Shown here: piece after piece, positions 8,175-16,352 of the stretch
How positions within the stretch are numbered: position 1 is the first letter of the stretch
Layout of the letters: each line of letters starts with the position of its first letter
Source: Kaistia soli DSM 19436
GTDB lineage: Bacteria > Pseudomonadota > Alphaproteobacteria > Rhizobiales > Kaistiaceae
Length of the DNA stretch: 64,000 nt
Direction: 5' to 3'
Assembly (NCBI RefSeq): GCF_900129325.1
Contig: NZ_FQUP01000004.1
Location: 62,001-126,000, forward strand
The notes under the pieces: generated by a model
Databases searched by the model: none
What the model saw: only the letters and a program-made list of their open reading frames with translations
Told to the model about the DNA's origin: nothing
Program-made: the position numbers and the translations under genes

Positions 8175-9337
8175 CCAACCTTCTCCCAAACGCCGCTTTG
8201 GCCCGAGCGGATGAAGGCGTCGGCGACGAGTTCCGTCAGCAGGCCGTCATTGAAGTTCGGGCTCGGCTGCTGCTTCTTCGCGATTGCTGAGAAGAAGTCA
8301 TAGCACTCGACGATCTTGGTTTCGGAGTAGCCGATGCCGAGACCGGGGATCGGCCACAATCCGGAACCATAGGGATGCGCCGGGCCGGTATAGATCGTGC
8401 GGAATCCGCGCGCATCGGCCGGATCATCGGCGAACATCACCTGAAGTTCGTCGCGGCGCTCATAGTTGAAGTGGATCGAGCCCCTGGTGCCGTGGATTTC
8501 CAGCGTGATGAAGTTGTTGCGGCCATAAGCGTTGCGCGTTGCCTCGAGGCTGCCGATCGCGCCGTCCTTGAAGCGCAGCATCGAGACGAGCTCGTCGTCC
8601 ACATCGACCTCGCCCCGCTCGGCATCTGCCGACTTCTCGGCGGCACCCAGCTTGTCGACGCCGCCTAGCTGCAGCGGACGGGTCTTGTTGTAGATCGGGG
8701 TCATGGCGATCACCTCAGCGATCGGCCCGACGAGATAATGCGCGAGATCGACAACATGCGTCCCGATGTCGCCGACGGAGCCGGACCCGGCAATCTTCTT
8801 CTGGAAGCGCCAGGAGAGCGGCGAGTCGGGATCGGCCGACCAGTCCTGCAGATAGGTGCCGCGGAAGTTCAGGATGCGGCCAATCCGGCCTTCCTCGATA
8901 AACTTCTTGGCAAGCGCCACGGCAGGCGTGCGCCGGTAGTTGAAAGCGACCATGTGGATGACGCCGGCGGCCTTGACCGCCTCGACCATCGCCCGGGCCT
9001 CCTCGACAGTGCGCGCAAGCGGCTTCTCGCAGATGATGTGCTTGCCGGCCTTGGCCGCGGCGATGGCAATTTCCGCATGGACATTGTTGGGCGTGCAGAT
9101 GTCGACGACATCGATATCAGGCCGGGCGACGACGGCGCGCCAGTCCGATGATGCTTCCTCGAAGCCATAGCGGCGGCGCGCTTCCTCGGCCGCACCGTCG
9201 GTCACCTCGACCACGACCTTGCGGTGGGGAATGGCCGGAGCCGGCCAGAAGAACATCGGCATCGAGGCATAGGCCATGGCATGCGCCTTGCCCATGAACC
9301 CGCCGCCGATCATGGCGACGTTCATCACTTTGGTCAT
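8171..9337 (-). CDS. Gfo/Idh/MocA-family NAD(P)-dependent oxidoreductase
   Basis: Predicted cytoplasmic sugar or polyol dehydrogenase of 388 residues. The N-terminal Rossmann fold starts MTKVMNVAMIGGGFMGKAHA; the EKP motif appears in CEKPLARTVEEA; the catalytic region GSGSVGDIGTHVVDLAHYLV carries the conserved Asp-x-x-x-His pair of the family. ATG 9337 has AGGAG seven bases upstream; the longer upstream frame is not credible. With the IolE-like protein at 10631 it suggests oxidation of an imported cyclitol or sugar to a keto compound followed by isomerisation or dehydration, as in inositol catabolism, though the real substrate is not determined. Confidence 0.9.
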   Translation of the reverse strand: MTKVMNVAMIGGGFMGKAHAMAYASMPMFFWPAPAIPHRKVVVEVTDGAAEEARRRYGFEEASSDWRAVVARPDIDVVDICTPNNVHAEIAIAAAKAGKHIICEKPLARTVEEARAMVEAVKAAGVIHMVAFNYRRTPAVALAKKFIEEGRIGRILNFRGTYLQDWSADPDSPLSWRFQKKIAGSGSVGDIGTHVVDLAHYLVGPIAEVIAMTPIYNKTRPLQLGGVDKLGAAEKSADAERGEVDVDDELVSMLRFKDGAIGSLEATRNAYGRNNFITLEIHGTRGSIHFNYERRDELQVMFADDPADARGFRTIYTGPAHPYGSGLWPIPGLGIGYSETKIVECYDFFSAIAKKQQPSPNFNDGLLTELVADAFIRSGQSGVWEKVG

Positions 9338-9427
9338 CGGTTTTCTCCTGAAAGAGAGCGGCTTTGGCAAGCGGCAGCCGTCCGCCGCTCTGGCTGGAGG
9401 CAGGCGCAGGTCGCACCGTTCGATGCT

Positions 9428-9455
9428 GCACGGGGCGCATTGCGGCGCCCCGTGC
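9428..9455 (-). other. Intercistronic hairpin after the CUT2 binding-protein gene
   Basis: A perfect 11-bp inverted repeat (GCACGGGGCGC at 9428-9438, GCGCCCCGTGC at 9445-9455, 6-base loop) lies nine bases past the binding-protein stop and about 90 bases before the dehydrogenase start. No T tract follows, so a stabiliser or partial terminator that raises binding-protein mRNA relative to downstream genes is more likely than a full stop. Confidence 0.7.
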
Positions 9456-9464
9456 GCTTGGGCC

Positions 9465-10586
9465 TTACTGGCCGAGGCTCTTCTTGACGTTGTCGGTCGC
9501 GTCGGTCGAATAGACCGCCTTCCAGCCTTCGAGCAGCGTGTCTCGCGTGACCGGCAGAGCCGGCAGCGCCACAAAGGCCGGAGCGTCCTTGCCGAGCAGA
9601 GCGTAGCCGGCGAGCTTTGCCTCCACGACGCCGGCGTCATAGGGACGCTGCGCGCCGAGGCCCTTCACGAAGCCGTTCTGCGCCATCGAGATTGCGACAT
9701 TCTCGCCAAGGTCGATCGTGGTGATGACGAGATCGTCACGGCCAGCGTTGCGCGCCGCCGAGATCACGCCCTCGGCGGGCACGTCCCAGACCGCCCAGAT
9801 GCCTTTTACGTTCGGGTTGGAGGTCAGGATGGCCGAAGCGGCCTTCTCGGCGTCGCCCGAGAAATCGGGGCCGCCGATGCCCTGCTCGGCGACGATCTTG
9901 ATGTCCGGATAGTCAGCGGCGATTGTCGCCTTGAAGGCGTCGTAGCGCTGCTTCGTGACGAAGAAGTCGGCAGCATGGAAGACCACGCCGATGTCGCCCT
10001 TTCCGCCAAGCGCCTTGGCCATCAGATGCGCGGAGGCGACACCGTTGCCGTAGTTGTCGGCCGAGACCACGGACACATAGTCCTTGCCGGCCACGAAACC
10101 GGTCGGGACGTTGTCCATGAAGACGAGCTTGGTTCCGGCTGCCGCCGCTGCCTTGTAGGCTGCGGCCGTCGCCGTCGGATCGGTCGGGATCGACACGATG
10201 ACGTTCGGCTTCTGGGCCATGATCGTCTCGAGGTCGGCGACCTGCTTCTCCGGCTTGAAGCCGGCATCGGTCACCGCGAGCACTTTGATACCCATGTCGG
10301 CGAACTGCTTTTGTAGGCCGTTGATCTGTGCGCGCGACCAGTCATTGCCGCCGTAATGCATGACGATCGCGGCGGTAGCGTTCATGCCCTTGATCTTGGC
10401 GAGTTCGTCGGGGGTTAGCATGACGCTCGACGCCGGCGAGGGAGCCTCGCCCGAAGGGCCCTTGGAAAGGACCGTCTTCTGCAGGTCGGCGAGCGCCTGG
10501 TCCGGATCGGCCAGCGCCGGCCCGGCATAGGCGAGAGCGAGCGTCAGCGCGGCGGCCGAGCCCAGCAGGGTTCGTCTGGAAATCAT
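9465..10586 (-). CDS. CUT2 sugar-binding protein (Peripla_BP_4 family)
   Basis: Periplasmic receptor of 373 residues. It starts MISRRTLLGSAAALTLALAY with a twin-arginine-like or Sec signal peptide and probable cleavage after PALA (about residue 27). Binding-fold motifs: IVSIPTDPTATAAAYKAAAA, KLVFMDNVPTGFVAGKDYVS, GVVFHAADFFVTKQRYDAF and ITTIDLGENVAISMAQNGF. GGGAGGA is seven bases upstream of ATG 10586. It is the second gene of the operon, 44 bases after the isomerase, and is followed by a strong hairpin. The cytoplasmic protein at 12994-14049 is a clear paralogue, sharing DNVPTG-x-x-x-GKDY, SADN, ADFF and the IDLG/VDLG region. Confidence 0.95.
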   Translation of the reverse strand: MISRRTLLGSAAALTLALAYAGPALADPDQALADLQKTVLSKGPSGEAPSPASSVMLTPDELAKIKGMNATAAIVMHYGGNDWSRAQINGLQKQFADMGIKVLAVTDAGFKPEKQVADLETIMAQKPNVIVSIPTDPTATAAAYKAAAAAGTKLVFMDNVPTGFVAGKDYVSVVSADNYGNGVASAHLMAKALGGKGDIGVVFHAADFFVTKQRYDAFKATIAADYPDIKIVAEQGIGGPDFSGDAEKAASAILTSNPNVKGIWAVWDVPAEGVISAARNAGRDDLVITTIDLGENVAISMAQNGFVKGLGAQRPYDAGVVEAKLAGYALLGKDAPAFVALPALPVTRDTLLEGWKAVYSTDATDNVKKSLGQ

Positions 10587-10630
10587 CACTAAGTCCTCCC
10601 GGAAGTGGGGCTTGGCCCCGTTCGCGGCCC

Positions 10631-11443
10631 TCAGGCCGATTCGAGATAGCTCCTGCTGGCCTTCGCGCCCTCCAGCGGGTCGGCCCAGGAATCGAGCTCC
10701 GTGCACACCCAGCCGTCGAACCCGATTTCGCGAAGCGCCGCGATGATCGCGTCTGTCGAGATATCGCCTCGGTCGAGGGGGGTGAACGCGAAAGGCTCCT
10801 TCTGGAAGCCCTTCAGATGCACATAGGAAATGCGCGCTGCATGCTCGCGGATCAGCGCGGCCGGATCGCCGCCGGCCGCGGCGAGATGCGCGGTATCAGG
10901 GCAGAAGTCGATGCCGGTCAGCCCGAAGATCCTGCTGACTTCCGCCGGCCCCTCGACGATGGTCGACAAATGCGGGTGATAGTGAGCGGTGAGCCCGCGG
11001 TCCTCGGCGATTTCCTTGACCCGGTCGAGCGCCGCTGCAAGCCGCGGATAGTCTGCCTCACGGATGCCGTCGAAGCGCTTGGCGCCGCCGCCGACAACGA
11101 GATGGGGGGCGCCGAGTTCGGCAGCCCGATCGGCCGCGCGGATAATGCGGGCCAGCTCTTCCGGCAGGATGTCGTCAAAGATGAAATTTGCGCCGGCATA
11201 GGTCGCTACGAGCGTCAGCCCGTTATCGGCGAGGAGAGCACTCATCTCGTCGGCGCTGAAGTCGAGAAGGTTGCCGTCGAAGAGCTCGACGCCCTCGTAG
11301 CCGGCCGCCGCGATATCGGCAAAGGCCCGACGCATGTCGCCGAAGGTGCGATAGGCGAGGTTGGTGATTGACGTGACGCCGACGGCGTCCCCACCGAGAT
11401 TCCCCCAGCAATTCGCATGATAGGCGAGCTTTAAGCTCGACAT
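10631..11443 (-). CDS. IolE/IolI-like sugar isomerase or dehydratase (TIM barrel)
   Basis: A 270-residue xylose-isomerase-like TIM barrel protein. Metal-site segments are YEGVELFDGNLL, LTAHYHPHLSTIVEGPAEV, IDFCPDTAHLAAAGGDP, ISYVHLKGFQ and WVCTELDSW. The YHPHLST segment resembles the YHHHMGT of 2-keto-myo-inositol dehydratase (IolE) rather than the Glu of ketose epimerases, so dehydration or isomerisation of a keto-cyclitol is plausible. MSSLKLAYH at 11443 is chosen because GGGAGGAG lies six bases upstream; the ATG two codons earlier would abut the ribosome site. First gene of the operon, divergent from the ROK regulator. Confidence 0.87.
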   Translation of the reverse strand: MSSLKLAYHANCWGNLGGDAVGVTSITNLAYRTFGDMRRAFADIAAAGYEGVELFDGNLLDFSADEMSALLADNGLTLVATYAGANFIFDDILPEELARIIRAADRAAELGAPHLVVGGGAKRFDGIREADYPRLAAALDRVKEIAEDRGLTAHYHPHLSTIVEGPAEVSRIFGLTGIDFCPDTAHLAAAGGDPAALIREHAARISYVHLKGFQKEPFAFTPLDRGDISTDAIIAALREIGFDGWVCTELDSWADPLEGAKASRSYLESA

Positions 11444-11529
11444 CGGCATCTCCTCCCAGTGCTTGCCGCCTTCCATGACGCTGGCTTAAGGCGATAAAAA
11501 ATCGATGTCAACAATTTAACGTCCTATCG

Positions 11530-11555
11530 TGCATATCTTTTGCAGATTTAATGCA
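11530..11555. promoter_or_regulatory. Candidate operator A in the isomerase/ROK divergent promoter
   Basis: An AT-rich nested inverted repeat: TGCAT (11530-11534) and ATGCA (11551-11555) enclose ATCT (11535-11538) and AGAT (11544-11547). It lies in the 186-base region between the two divergent starts. ROK repressors often bind AT-rich dyads, so this is a reasonable site for the adjacent regulator, without direct proof. Confidence 0.4.
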
Positions 11556-11571
11556 TAAGTGTGGCGTTGCC

Positions 11572-11589
11572 AGACCGAACGGTCGGTCT
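11572..11589. promoter_or_regulatory. Candidate operator B: AGACCG-N6-CGGTCT dyad
   Basis: A perfect 6-bp inverted repeat with a six-base spacer, which also contains the overlapping dyad GACCG-AA-CGGTC at 11573-11584. It is about 40 bases upstream of the ROK start. It differs in composition from site A, so it may bind a second regulator or serve autoregulation. Confidence 0.4.
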
Positions 11590-11629
11590 TATGAAGGGAG
11601 CGATCGCGACGCCGCAGAGAGGACGAGAC

Positions 11630-12982
11630 ATGTCGACGCCGGCCCTTGCGGAAGCCGCTTCCTCTCCGCGCCGGAAAGGCCGCCCGCGCGTCTCCGAGAC
11701 AGCCTCACCAAGCCTCGTCCAAATCCTCAATCTGGTCCGCTCCGGGCAGGCGACTACCCGCCAGGAAATAGAGCGGTATAGCGAGCTTGGGCGCGCGGTC
11801 GTGGCGGATCGGCTCGGCACGCTCTGTGAACTCGGCCTACTCAATGAAAGCGAACTCGGCGCGGCGGCTGGCGGCCGGGCCCCGCGCCTCGTTAGGTTCA
11901 GTGCGGATCGCGGCAAGATCCTTGTCGCGACGCTGGACCAGACGGCGCTCGGCGTCGGGATTGCCGATCTCGGCGGCGCCCTGCTGATGGAGCATCACGA
12001 GGCAAGCGAGCTCACCCAGCCGGTGTCATCCCTAGCCGAGCGGCTCACCACGCTGTTTCGCTGGATTCTCGAACGCCAGGGCAACCCGCCGCTTTACGGC
12101 ATCTCGATCTCGTTGCCCGGTGCCGTGCCGGATGGCGGCGAAGCGGTCTTCCTTGGCACCACACCCACGGTACTGCCCGGCTGGGAGAACTTTCCTCTCG
12201 TCGAAACACTGGTCGAGGCGTTCGAGGCACCGGTCTGGCTTCGCTCCAGCGTCGAGACGATGACGATGGGCGAGCTGCATGCCGGGGCGGGAAGCGGCCA
12301 TCGGACCATCCTGTTCGTCAAGGTCGGCAAGCGCATCGGTGCAGGCCTCGGCAGCGACGGCGCGCTCTTTCGCGGGGCGCAGGGTGCAGTAGGGCTTATC
12401 GGCTCGGTGCCGGTGTCGGGACCTGGAGGCGGCGGCACGCTCGAAGCCATGGCCGGCTCGGACCGTATCGCCCAGGAGGGCAGAAGCGCGGCCGAGCGTG
12501 GAGCGAGCCCGATCCTCGCCGAGCATATCCGCCGCGGGGGCGAAATCACGGCGCTCGAAGTGGCGCAGGCGGCTCAGATCGGCGACGCCGCCGCGATCGA
12601 GATCCTCTCTCAGAGCGGCAGGCTGATCGGTCAGGTGGTCGCGACCCTCGCGAACATGCTCAATCCTGCCCTCATCGTGCTTTCCGGCTCTATCGCGCAG
12701 ACGAACGACATCCTGCTCGCCTCCGCGCGTGAGGCGATCTACGGCGCCTGCCACCCATTGGTAAGCCGGGACCTGCAAGTCGTCCGCTCGCAGATGGGCA
12801 GTTCGGCCGGCCTCGTTGGGGCGGCGATCGTCGCCATCGAGGGCGTGTTCTCACCGGCCATCCTGAGAGACTGGATCATGGCCGGCAGGCCGCAGGCACA
12901 TCCGCTCTTCCAGCGGATCAAGGACGACATCGCGCGGAAGAGACTTGCGGAGGAGAGCACGGTCCGGCCGCCGGACGCGTGA
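11630..12982 (+). CDS. ROK-family transcriptional regulator
   Basis: A 450-residue NagC/XylR-type regulator. Residues about 25-95 form a winged helix (SLVQILNLVRSGQATTRQEI, then VVADRLGTLCELGLL); the rest is a ROK fold (KVGKRIGAGLGSDGALFRGA, GSVPVSGPGGGGTLEAMAGS, NPALIVLSGSIAQT). The cysteines of the usual ROK zinc site are absent: the equivalent segment is glycine-rich with no Cys. ATG 11630 is preceded by GAGAGGA at six bases. It is divergent from the CUT2 operon and is followed after 11 bases by a leaderless binding-protein homologue, so the pair probably senses the CUT2 ligand and controls 11443-5372. Confidence 0.9.
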   Translation: MSTPALAEAASSPRRKGRPRVSETASPSLVQILNLVRSGQATTRQEIERYSELGRAVVADRLGTLCELGLLNESELGAAAGGRAPRLVRFSADRGKILVATLDQTALGVGIADLGGALLMEHHEASELTQPVSSLAERLTTLFRWILERQGNPPLYGISISLPGAVPDGGEAVFLGTTPTVLPGWENFPLVETLVEAFEAPVWLRSSVETMTMGELHAGAGSGHRTILFVKVGKRIGAGLGSDGALFRGAQGAVGLIGSVPVSGPGGGGTLEAMAGSDRIAQEGRSAAERGASPILAEHIRRGGEITALEVAQAAQIGDAAAIEILSQSGRLIGQVVATLANMLNPALIVLSGSIAQTNDILLASAREAIYGACHPLVSRDLQVVRSQMGSSAGLVGAAIVAIEGVFSPAILRDWIMAGRPQAHPLFQRIKDDIARKRLAEESTVRPPDA

Positions 12983-12993
12983 GGAGGAAGGAC

Positions 12994-14049
12994 ATGGCGA
13001 TTTCTGGTCTCGGTCCGCACGGAGAGCGGGCGTCGGCTCCCGAACGGGTCCTACTTCTGCCGGAGGACATGGCGCGAGCGCGGGCGCGCGGCTTTCGCGT
13101 TGCCATCGTCCTCCACACGCTGGCGAGCGACTGGGCCAAGCAGCAGCTCTCCGGCGTGATTGGCATGCTCGGCGATTGCGGCGTCGCGGTGATCGATGTC
13201 GTCGACTGCGCCTTCACGCCAGAGGTGCAGATCGAGGCGCTCGACCGGCTGATCGCCGAGGCTCCGGACGCGATCCTCTCGCTCCCCGTCGCCAATGCCA
13301 AGGTCGCGGCCGCCCATGCGCGTGTCGCGGCGGCCGGCATCAAGCTGGTGCTGCTCGACAATGTGCCGACCGGCCTCCTACCCGGCAAGGACTACATCTC
13401 GCTCGTCTCGGCCGACAATTTCGGTCTCGGCAAGATCGCCGCCGAATGCCTGTCCCCCCATGTTCCCGAGGGCAGCGAGGTCGGGGTCCTCGGTTACGAA
13501 GCGGATTTCTTCGCGACCAACGAGCGCGAGATCGCCTTCGTGAAGTGGATGCGCATCAACCGCCCGGATGTGCGGCTGCAGGTCCGGCGATTCCCCTCGC
13601 TCGCCGATGCCGCCCGAGCCACGCGCAGCCTCTTCGAAGATCACCACGACATCGCCGGGCTCTTCGTCGTTTGGGATACGCCGTCGATCGCCTCCGCCGG
13701 TGTGCTGTCCACGCTCGGTCGGAGAATTCCGATGGTGACGGTCGATCTCGGCCAGGACGCCGCGATTGCCCTTGCCGCAAACAACTCGCTGGTCGCGATC
13801 GCCGCCCAGCAGCCGTTTCGCCAGGGCGAGACGGCAGCGTCTGTTACCGTCAGCGCCCTTCTCGGACGCCTGACGCCGGATTGGGTGGCGCTGCCCGGCC
13901 TTGCCGTCACCGCCGAGAACGTCGTGGAATCCTTCCAGACCGTCTGGCGCAAGCCCGCTCCGCGGGAGGTGCTACAGATGCTGAGCCTCGTCAGTCCAGC
14001 ACCGCTGCGCAACACGCCCTCTTGGCAAGAACCGAGCGGGGGGCTTTAG
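12994..14049 (+). CDS. Leaderless cytoplasmic paralogue of a CUT2 sugar-binding protein
   Basis: A 351-residue Peripla_BP_4-fold protein with no signal peptide, membrane helix or DNA-binding motif. It begins MAISGLGPHGERASAPERVL and enters the fold at ARGFRVAIVLHTLASDWAKQ. It is clearly homologous to the operon's periplasmic receptor at 9465: VLLDNVPTGLLPGKDYISLV, YEADFFATNEREIAF, VVWDTPSIASAGVL and MVTVDLGQDAAIALAANNSL all have close matches there. AGGAGG is six bases upstream of ATG 12994, just after the ROK stop, so the two are co-translated. The likely role is a soluble intracellular ligand sensor or co-regulator partnering the ROK protein. A mis-called start hiding a signal peptide is unlikely: the upstream extension (MRRKD) is short and hydrophilic. 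Confidence 0.85.
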   Translation: MAISGLGPHGERASAPERVLLLPEDMARARARGFRVAIVLHTLASDWAKQQLSGVIGMLGDCGVAVIDVVDCAFTPEVQIEALDRLIAEAPDAILSLPVANAKVAAAHARVAAAGIKLVLLDNVPTGLLPGKDYISLVSADNFGLGKIAAECLSPHVPEGSEVGVLGYEADFFATNEREIAFVKWMRINRPDVRLQVRRFPSLADAARATRSLFEDHHDIAGLFVVWDTPSIASAGVLSTLGRRIPMVTVDLGQDAAIALAANNSLVAIAAQQPFRQGETAASVTVSALLGRLTPDWVALPGLAVTAENVVESFQTVWRKPAPREVLQMLSLVSPAPLRNTPSWQEPSGGL

Positions 14050-14217
14050 CGGGCGGGAATACCCTCGCGCAATGAAGCGGCCGCCGGTGCCTCGACTGCT
14101 TGGCACAGCTTAGGAGGAGGCTCGAAGACCGGCTATGGGAAGCGAGCCAGCGTCAGCTTCAGATGCGTCGCGTTACATCGCGAATAGCTTTTTGGCGGCA
14201 GGAAGCTTTCCACATAA

Positions 14218-14511
14218 TCAGCAAAGGCGCACCCCTTGATGCTCGCGATGCTGCCGGTCGGTCTTTCCGGGCTCTGAGGATACACGACGATCAGCCGCTG
14301 GTGCAGGCTCTACCGGACGATCCGGGGCCGCCATCACCTGATCCGCGATGCGGCGCGCCTCCTGTTCGGGCGGACCATCCTCCCGGTCGGTAATCTCGCG
14401 CTGCAACCTCGCGGCGCCATCCAGAAGGTTTTCACGATATCCGGCCCGACGCTGCGCCTTTGACGTAGCCTGCAGCGGGCCTCTTGAGGGCGGGGCGAAG
14501 GTGAAGATCAT
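14218..14511 (-). CDS. Possible small basic protein, unidentified
   Basis: A 97-codon frame starting MIFTFAPPSRGPLQATSKAQ with GGAAAGG upstream. It is rich in Arg, Ala, Gln and Glu and shows no family I recognise. It lies inside a stretch that looks decayed, so it may be non-coding or a remnant. Included only because it is the best frame in the gap. Confidence 0.18.
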   Translation of the reverse strand: MIFTFAPPSRGPLQATSKAQRRAGYRENLLDGAARLQREITDREDGPPEQEARRIADQVMAAPDRPVEPAPAADRRVSSEPGKTDRQHREHQGVRLC

Positions 14512-14947
14512 CTCGACGCCGCCTTTCCTCGATCAGGTCAATGAGTGGAACTCTGCCTGAACATCGAAGACGCTGATTGATGATACCAATTTTCTTGCCA
14601 ACTCGATCCGAGTCAATCACCAACTTGGACTTACTCGACGTTTCTAGGCCGCACTAGCCAGATGCTGGCGTTGGCCGGCGAACTTGCCCCGAATGCATAT
14701 CATTGGCGGATAGCGCAGGGAAGCAGCCCTTCCGGTCGCCGCAGAGCCCGTGCGAGGGCGCAACGCTAACCGTATCAATTGCAAGCCTTCTCAACCCGAC
14801 GAACTGCTGGGAAAACGTGAGCCGCAATCAAGTCCGCCGTTATCAGGCACCTCCAGCCGCGCCGCCGGTAGATCGAAGTCTCGTTGCTTGATGACCTATT
14901 CAGCAACAGAAGTGGCCTGTTAAGCGCGGCCAACTCCCTATTCTTTC

Positions 14948-14970
14948 CGCGAGAATTCCCTGTTCTCGCG
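14948..14970. repeat. Perfect hairpin repeat with TTCCCTG loop
   Basis: CGCGAGAA (14948-14955) and TTCTCGCG (14963-14970) flank the loop TTCCCTG. The same heptamer recurs at 15053 and 15066. No T tract follows, so it is more like a REP-type or intergenic mosaic element than a terminator. Confidence 0.5.
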
Positions 14971-15398
14971 CGCCGACCTGATAACGCAAATCATTGATTT
15001 GGCGTCGCTATCGGCGTTGTCACGCTTGAAAGAGGCCGATATCGGCGAAATCTTCCCTGTATTTTCCCTGATAACAGAGAAATCGGCAGAGACAGATTTG
15101 CAGCCGACTGCACCCACCGCCACTAACTTCTTGTTTTTCCAGTATTTTCGCCACTTCAGAGACCACGGCAAATAGCGCCGTTGTTTCCGGGGCTTGCAGG
15201 TGGCTGATCTTTGGTCGGGTCCTATGACGCGCCATTTGGTTTGACCACGTGGCAGCAAGCGGGATTAGCCGGGATTACCCAGGATCAAGCGGAATAGTCG
15301 CGAGCGCGCGCGATCTCGATCTGCACCGTGTCGAAGTCCATCGTCGCAACCTTGACGATGAAAGGCTCAACGTTCGCGCAAAACGCCCCGCACTCGGG

Positions 15399-16142
15399 CT
15401 AGATATCTATCCTGAGGCGATAGCGATCGCCCCGATAGGTCATCTGGGCAAACTCGACAGGCGTGCGATCGGCGGTTTCCGACAGGCGCGAGACAACAAG
15501 GGCAGCGGTGCCTGAGTCCACGCCAAGGCTTGTAGCCGTTTGCGTGTCGAGCACGCGCGCCTCGATCACCTCGTGGCCGGACAAGATGCGGACGCCGCAG
15601 ACCGATTCCAACCACTGATACAACGACCCCGCATCCAGTTCGCGCACGGTGGGTGGCTTGTGGCCGGCAAGGACGTGCGGTGCGATCCACGAGATGGACA
15701 CGGCGATGGGCTTAGCGTCGGCCAGCAACAGCCGATGAATCCGAAAGCCCTGCTTGGCCATTGGCGCACGCAAGATATCGCGCACTTCAAGGGGTATCGC
15801 CGCGAGACCTGCGCTGATCGTCTGGTACGAGGGCGCATGGCCCCGGCGGCGCATGTCCTCCGAAAAGCTCGCCATGACATTGGCGGGCAGCTCGACCATC
15901 GGCTCGACGACGACGGAGCCGACGCCGGAGCGGCGGACAATCAGGCCTTCCCGTTCCAGCGTGTCGAGCGAACCGCGCGCGGTCGTGCGGCTGACGCCGA
16001 AGACGCGGTTCAACTCCGCCTCGGACGGCAGAAGATCGCCCGGCTTGAAGTGGCCGGCGATGATGGCGCTGCGCAGCCGCTCGGCGATCTGATGCCACAG
16101 CGGCGCGCCCCCCGAAGTCAGAGACGAATCATTCCAAGCCAT
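15399..16142 (-). CDS. GntR-family regulator (HutC subfamily, UTRA domain)
   Basis: A 247-residue repressor-type protein. Residues about 10-80 form the GntR winged helix (PLWHQIAERLRSAIIAGHFK, PGDLLPSEAELNRVFGVSRT); residues about 95-245 form a UTRA ligand domain (FSEDMRRRGHAPSYQTI, AKQGFRIHRLLLADAKPIAV, TPVEFAQMTYRGDRYRLRID). The ATG at 16142 has no strong ribosome site; a GTG two codons upstream is possible. It is divergent from the PfkB-BtpA-transporter operon and most likely controls it through the palindrome just upstream of its own start. The effector may be a phosphorylated sugar. Confidence 0.9.
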   Translation of the reverse strand: MAWNDSSLTSGGAPLWHQIAERLRSAIIAGHFKPGDLLPSEAELNRVFGVSRTTARGSLDTLEREGLIVRRSGVGSVVVEPMVELPANVMASFSEDMRRRGHAPSYQTISAGLAAIPLEVRDILRAPMAKQGFRIHRLLLADAKPIAVSISWIAPHVLAGHKPPTVRELDAGSLYQWLESVCGVRILSGHEVIEARVLDTQTATSLGVDSGTAALVVSRLSETADRTPVEFAQMTYRGDRYRLRIDI

Positions 16143-16158
16143 GCGCACGCTGTACCAA

Positions 16159-16168
16159 TGTCATGACA
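16159..16168. promoter_or_regulatory. TGTCATGACA palindrome, candidate GntR operator
   Basis: A perfect 10-bp palindrome 17 bases upstream of the GntR start. A half-site match (AATGTCATTA) recurs at about 16299-16308 near the PfkB side of the same divergent region. Size and symmetry fit HutC-type operators. Binding is inferred. Confidence 0.5.
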
Positions 16169-16352
16169 GATTTTCCATCATCTCCTGGGACCGAAGCGGG
16201 CATCTAGACGCCTGTTGCTGATGCAGGCTGCACTCATTTCGGGCACGAGACCCCATCGCAAAAAAATCGTGCAGAGCAGGAAACCGACCGGTTGACCAAA
16301 TGTCATTACGTTCGTACGTTTGATCATTCTTCGGTCCAACTGGAAACCGCTC

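Larger units (their letters stand above)
14050..15398. other. 1.3-kb stretch without a convincing gene
   Basis: No recognisable protein family on either strand. The first half (14050-14650) looks like scrambled coding DNA with several stops; the second (14900-15240) is AT-richer, with repeated TTCCCTG elements (14956, 15053, 15066) of the kind I associate with rhizobial intergenic DNA. No tRNA or complete insertion sequence is seen. It separates the ROK pair from the next GntR-controlled system and may be a recombination scar. Confidence 0.5.

Noticed and set aside
14948-14970. Hairpin as a transcription terminator
   Set aside because: No T tract on either strand and no gene ends nearby; treated as a repeat instead.
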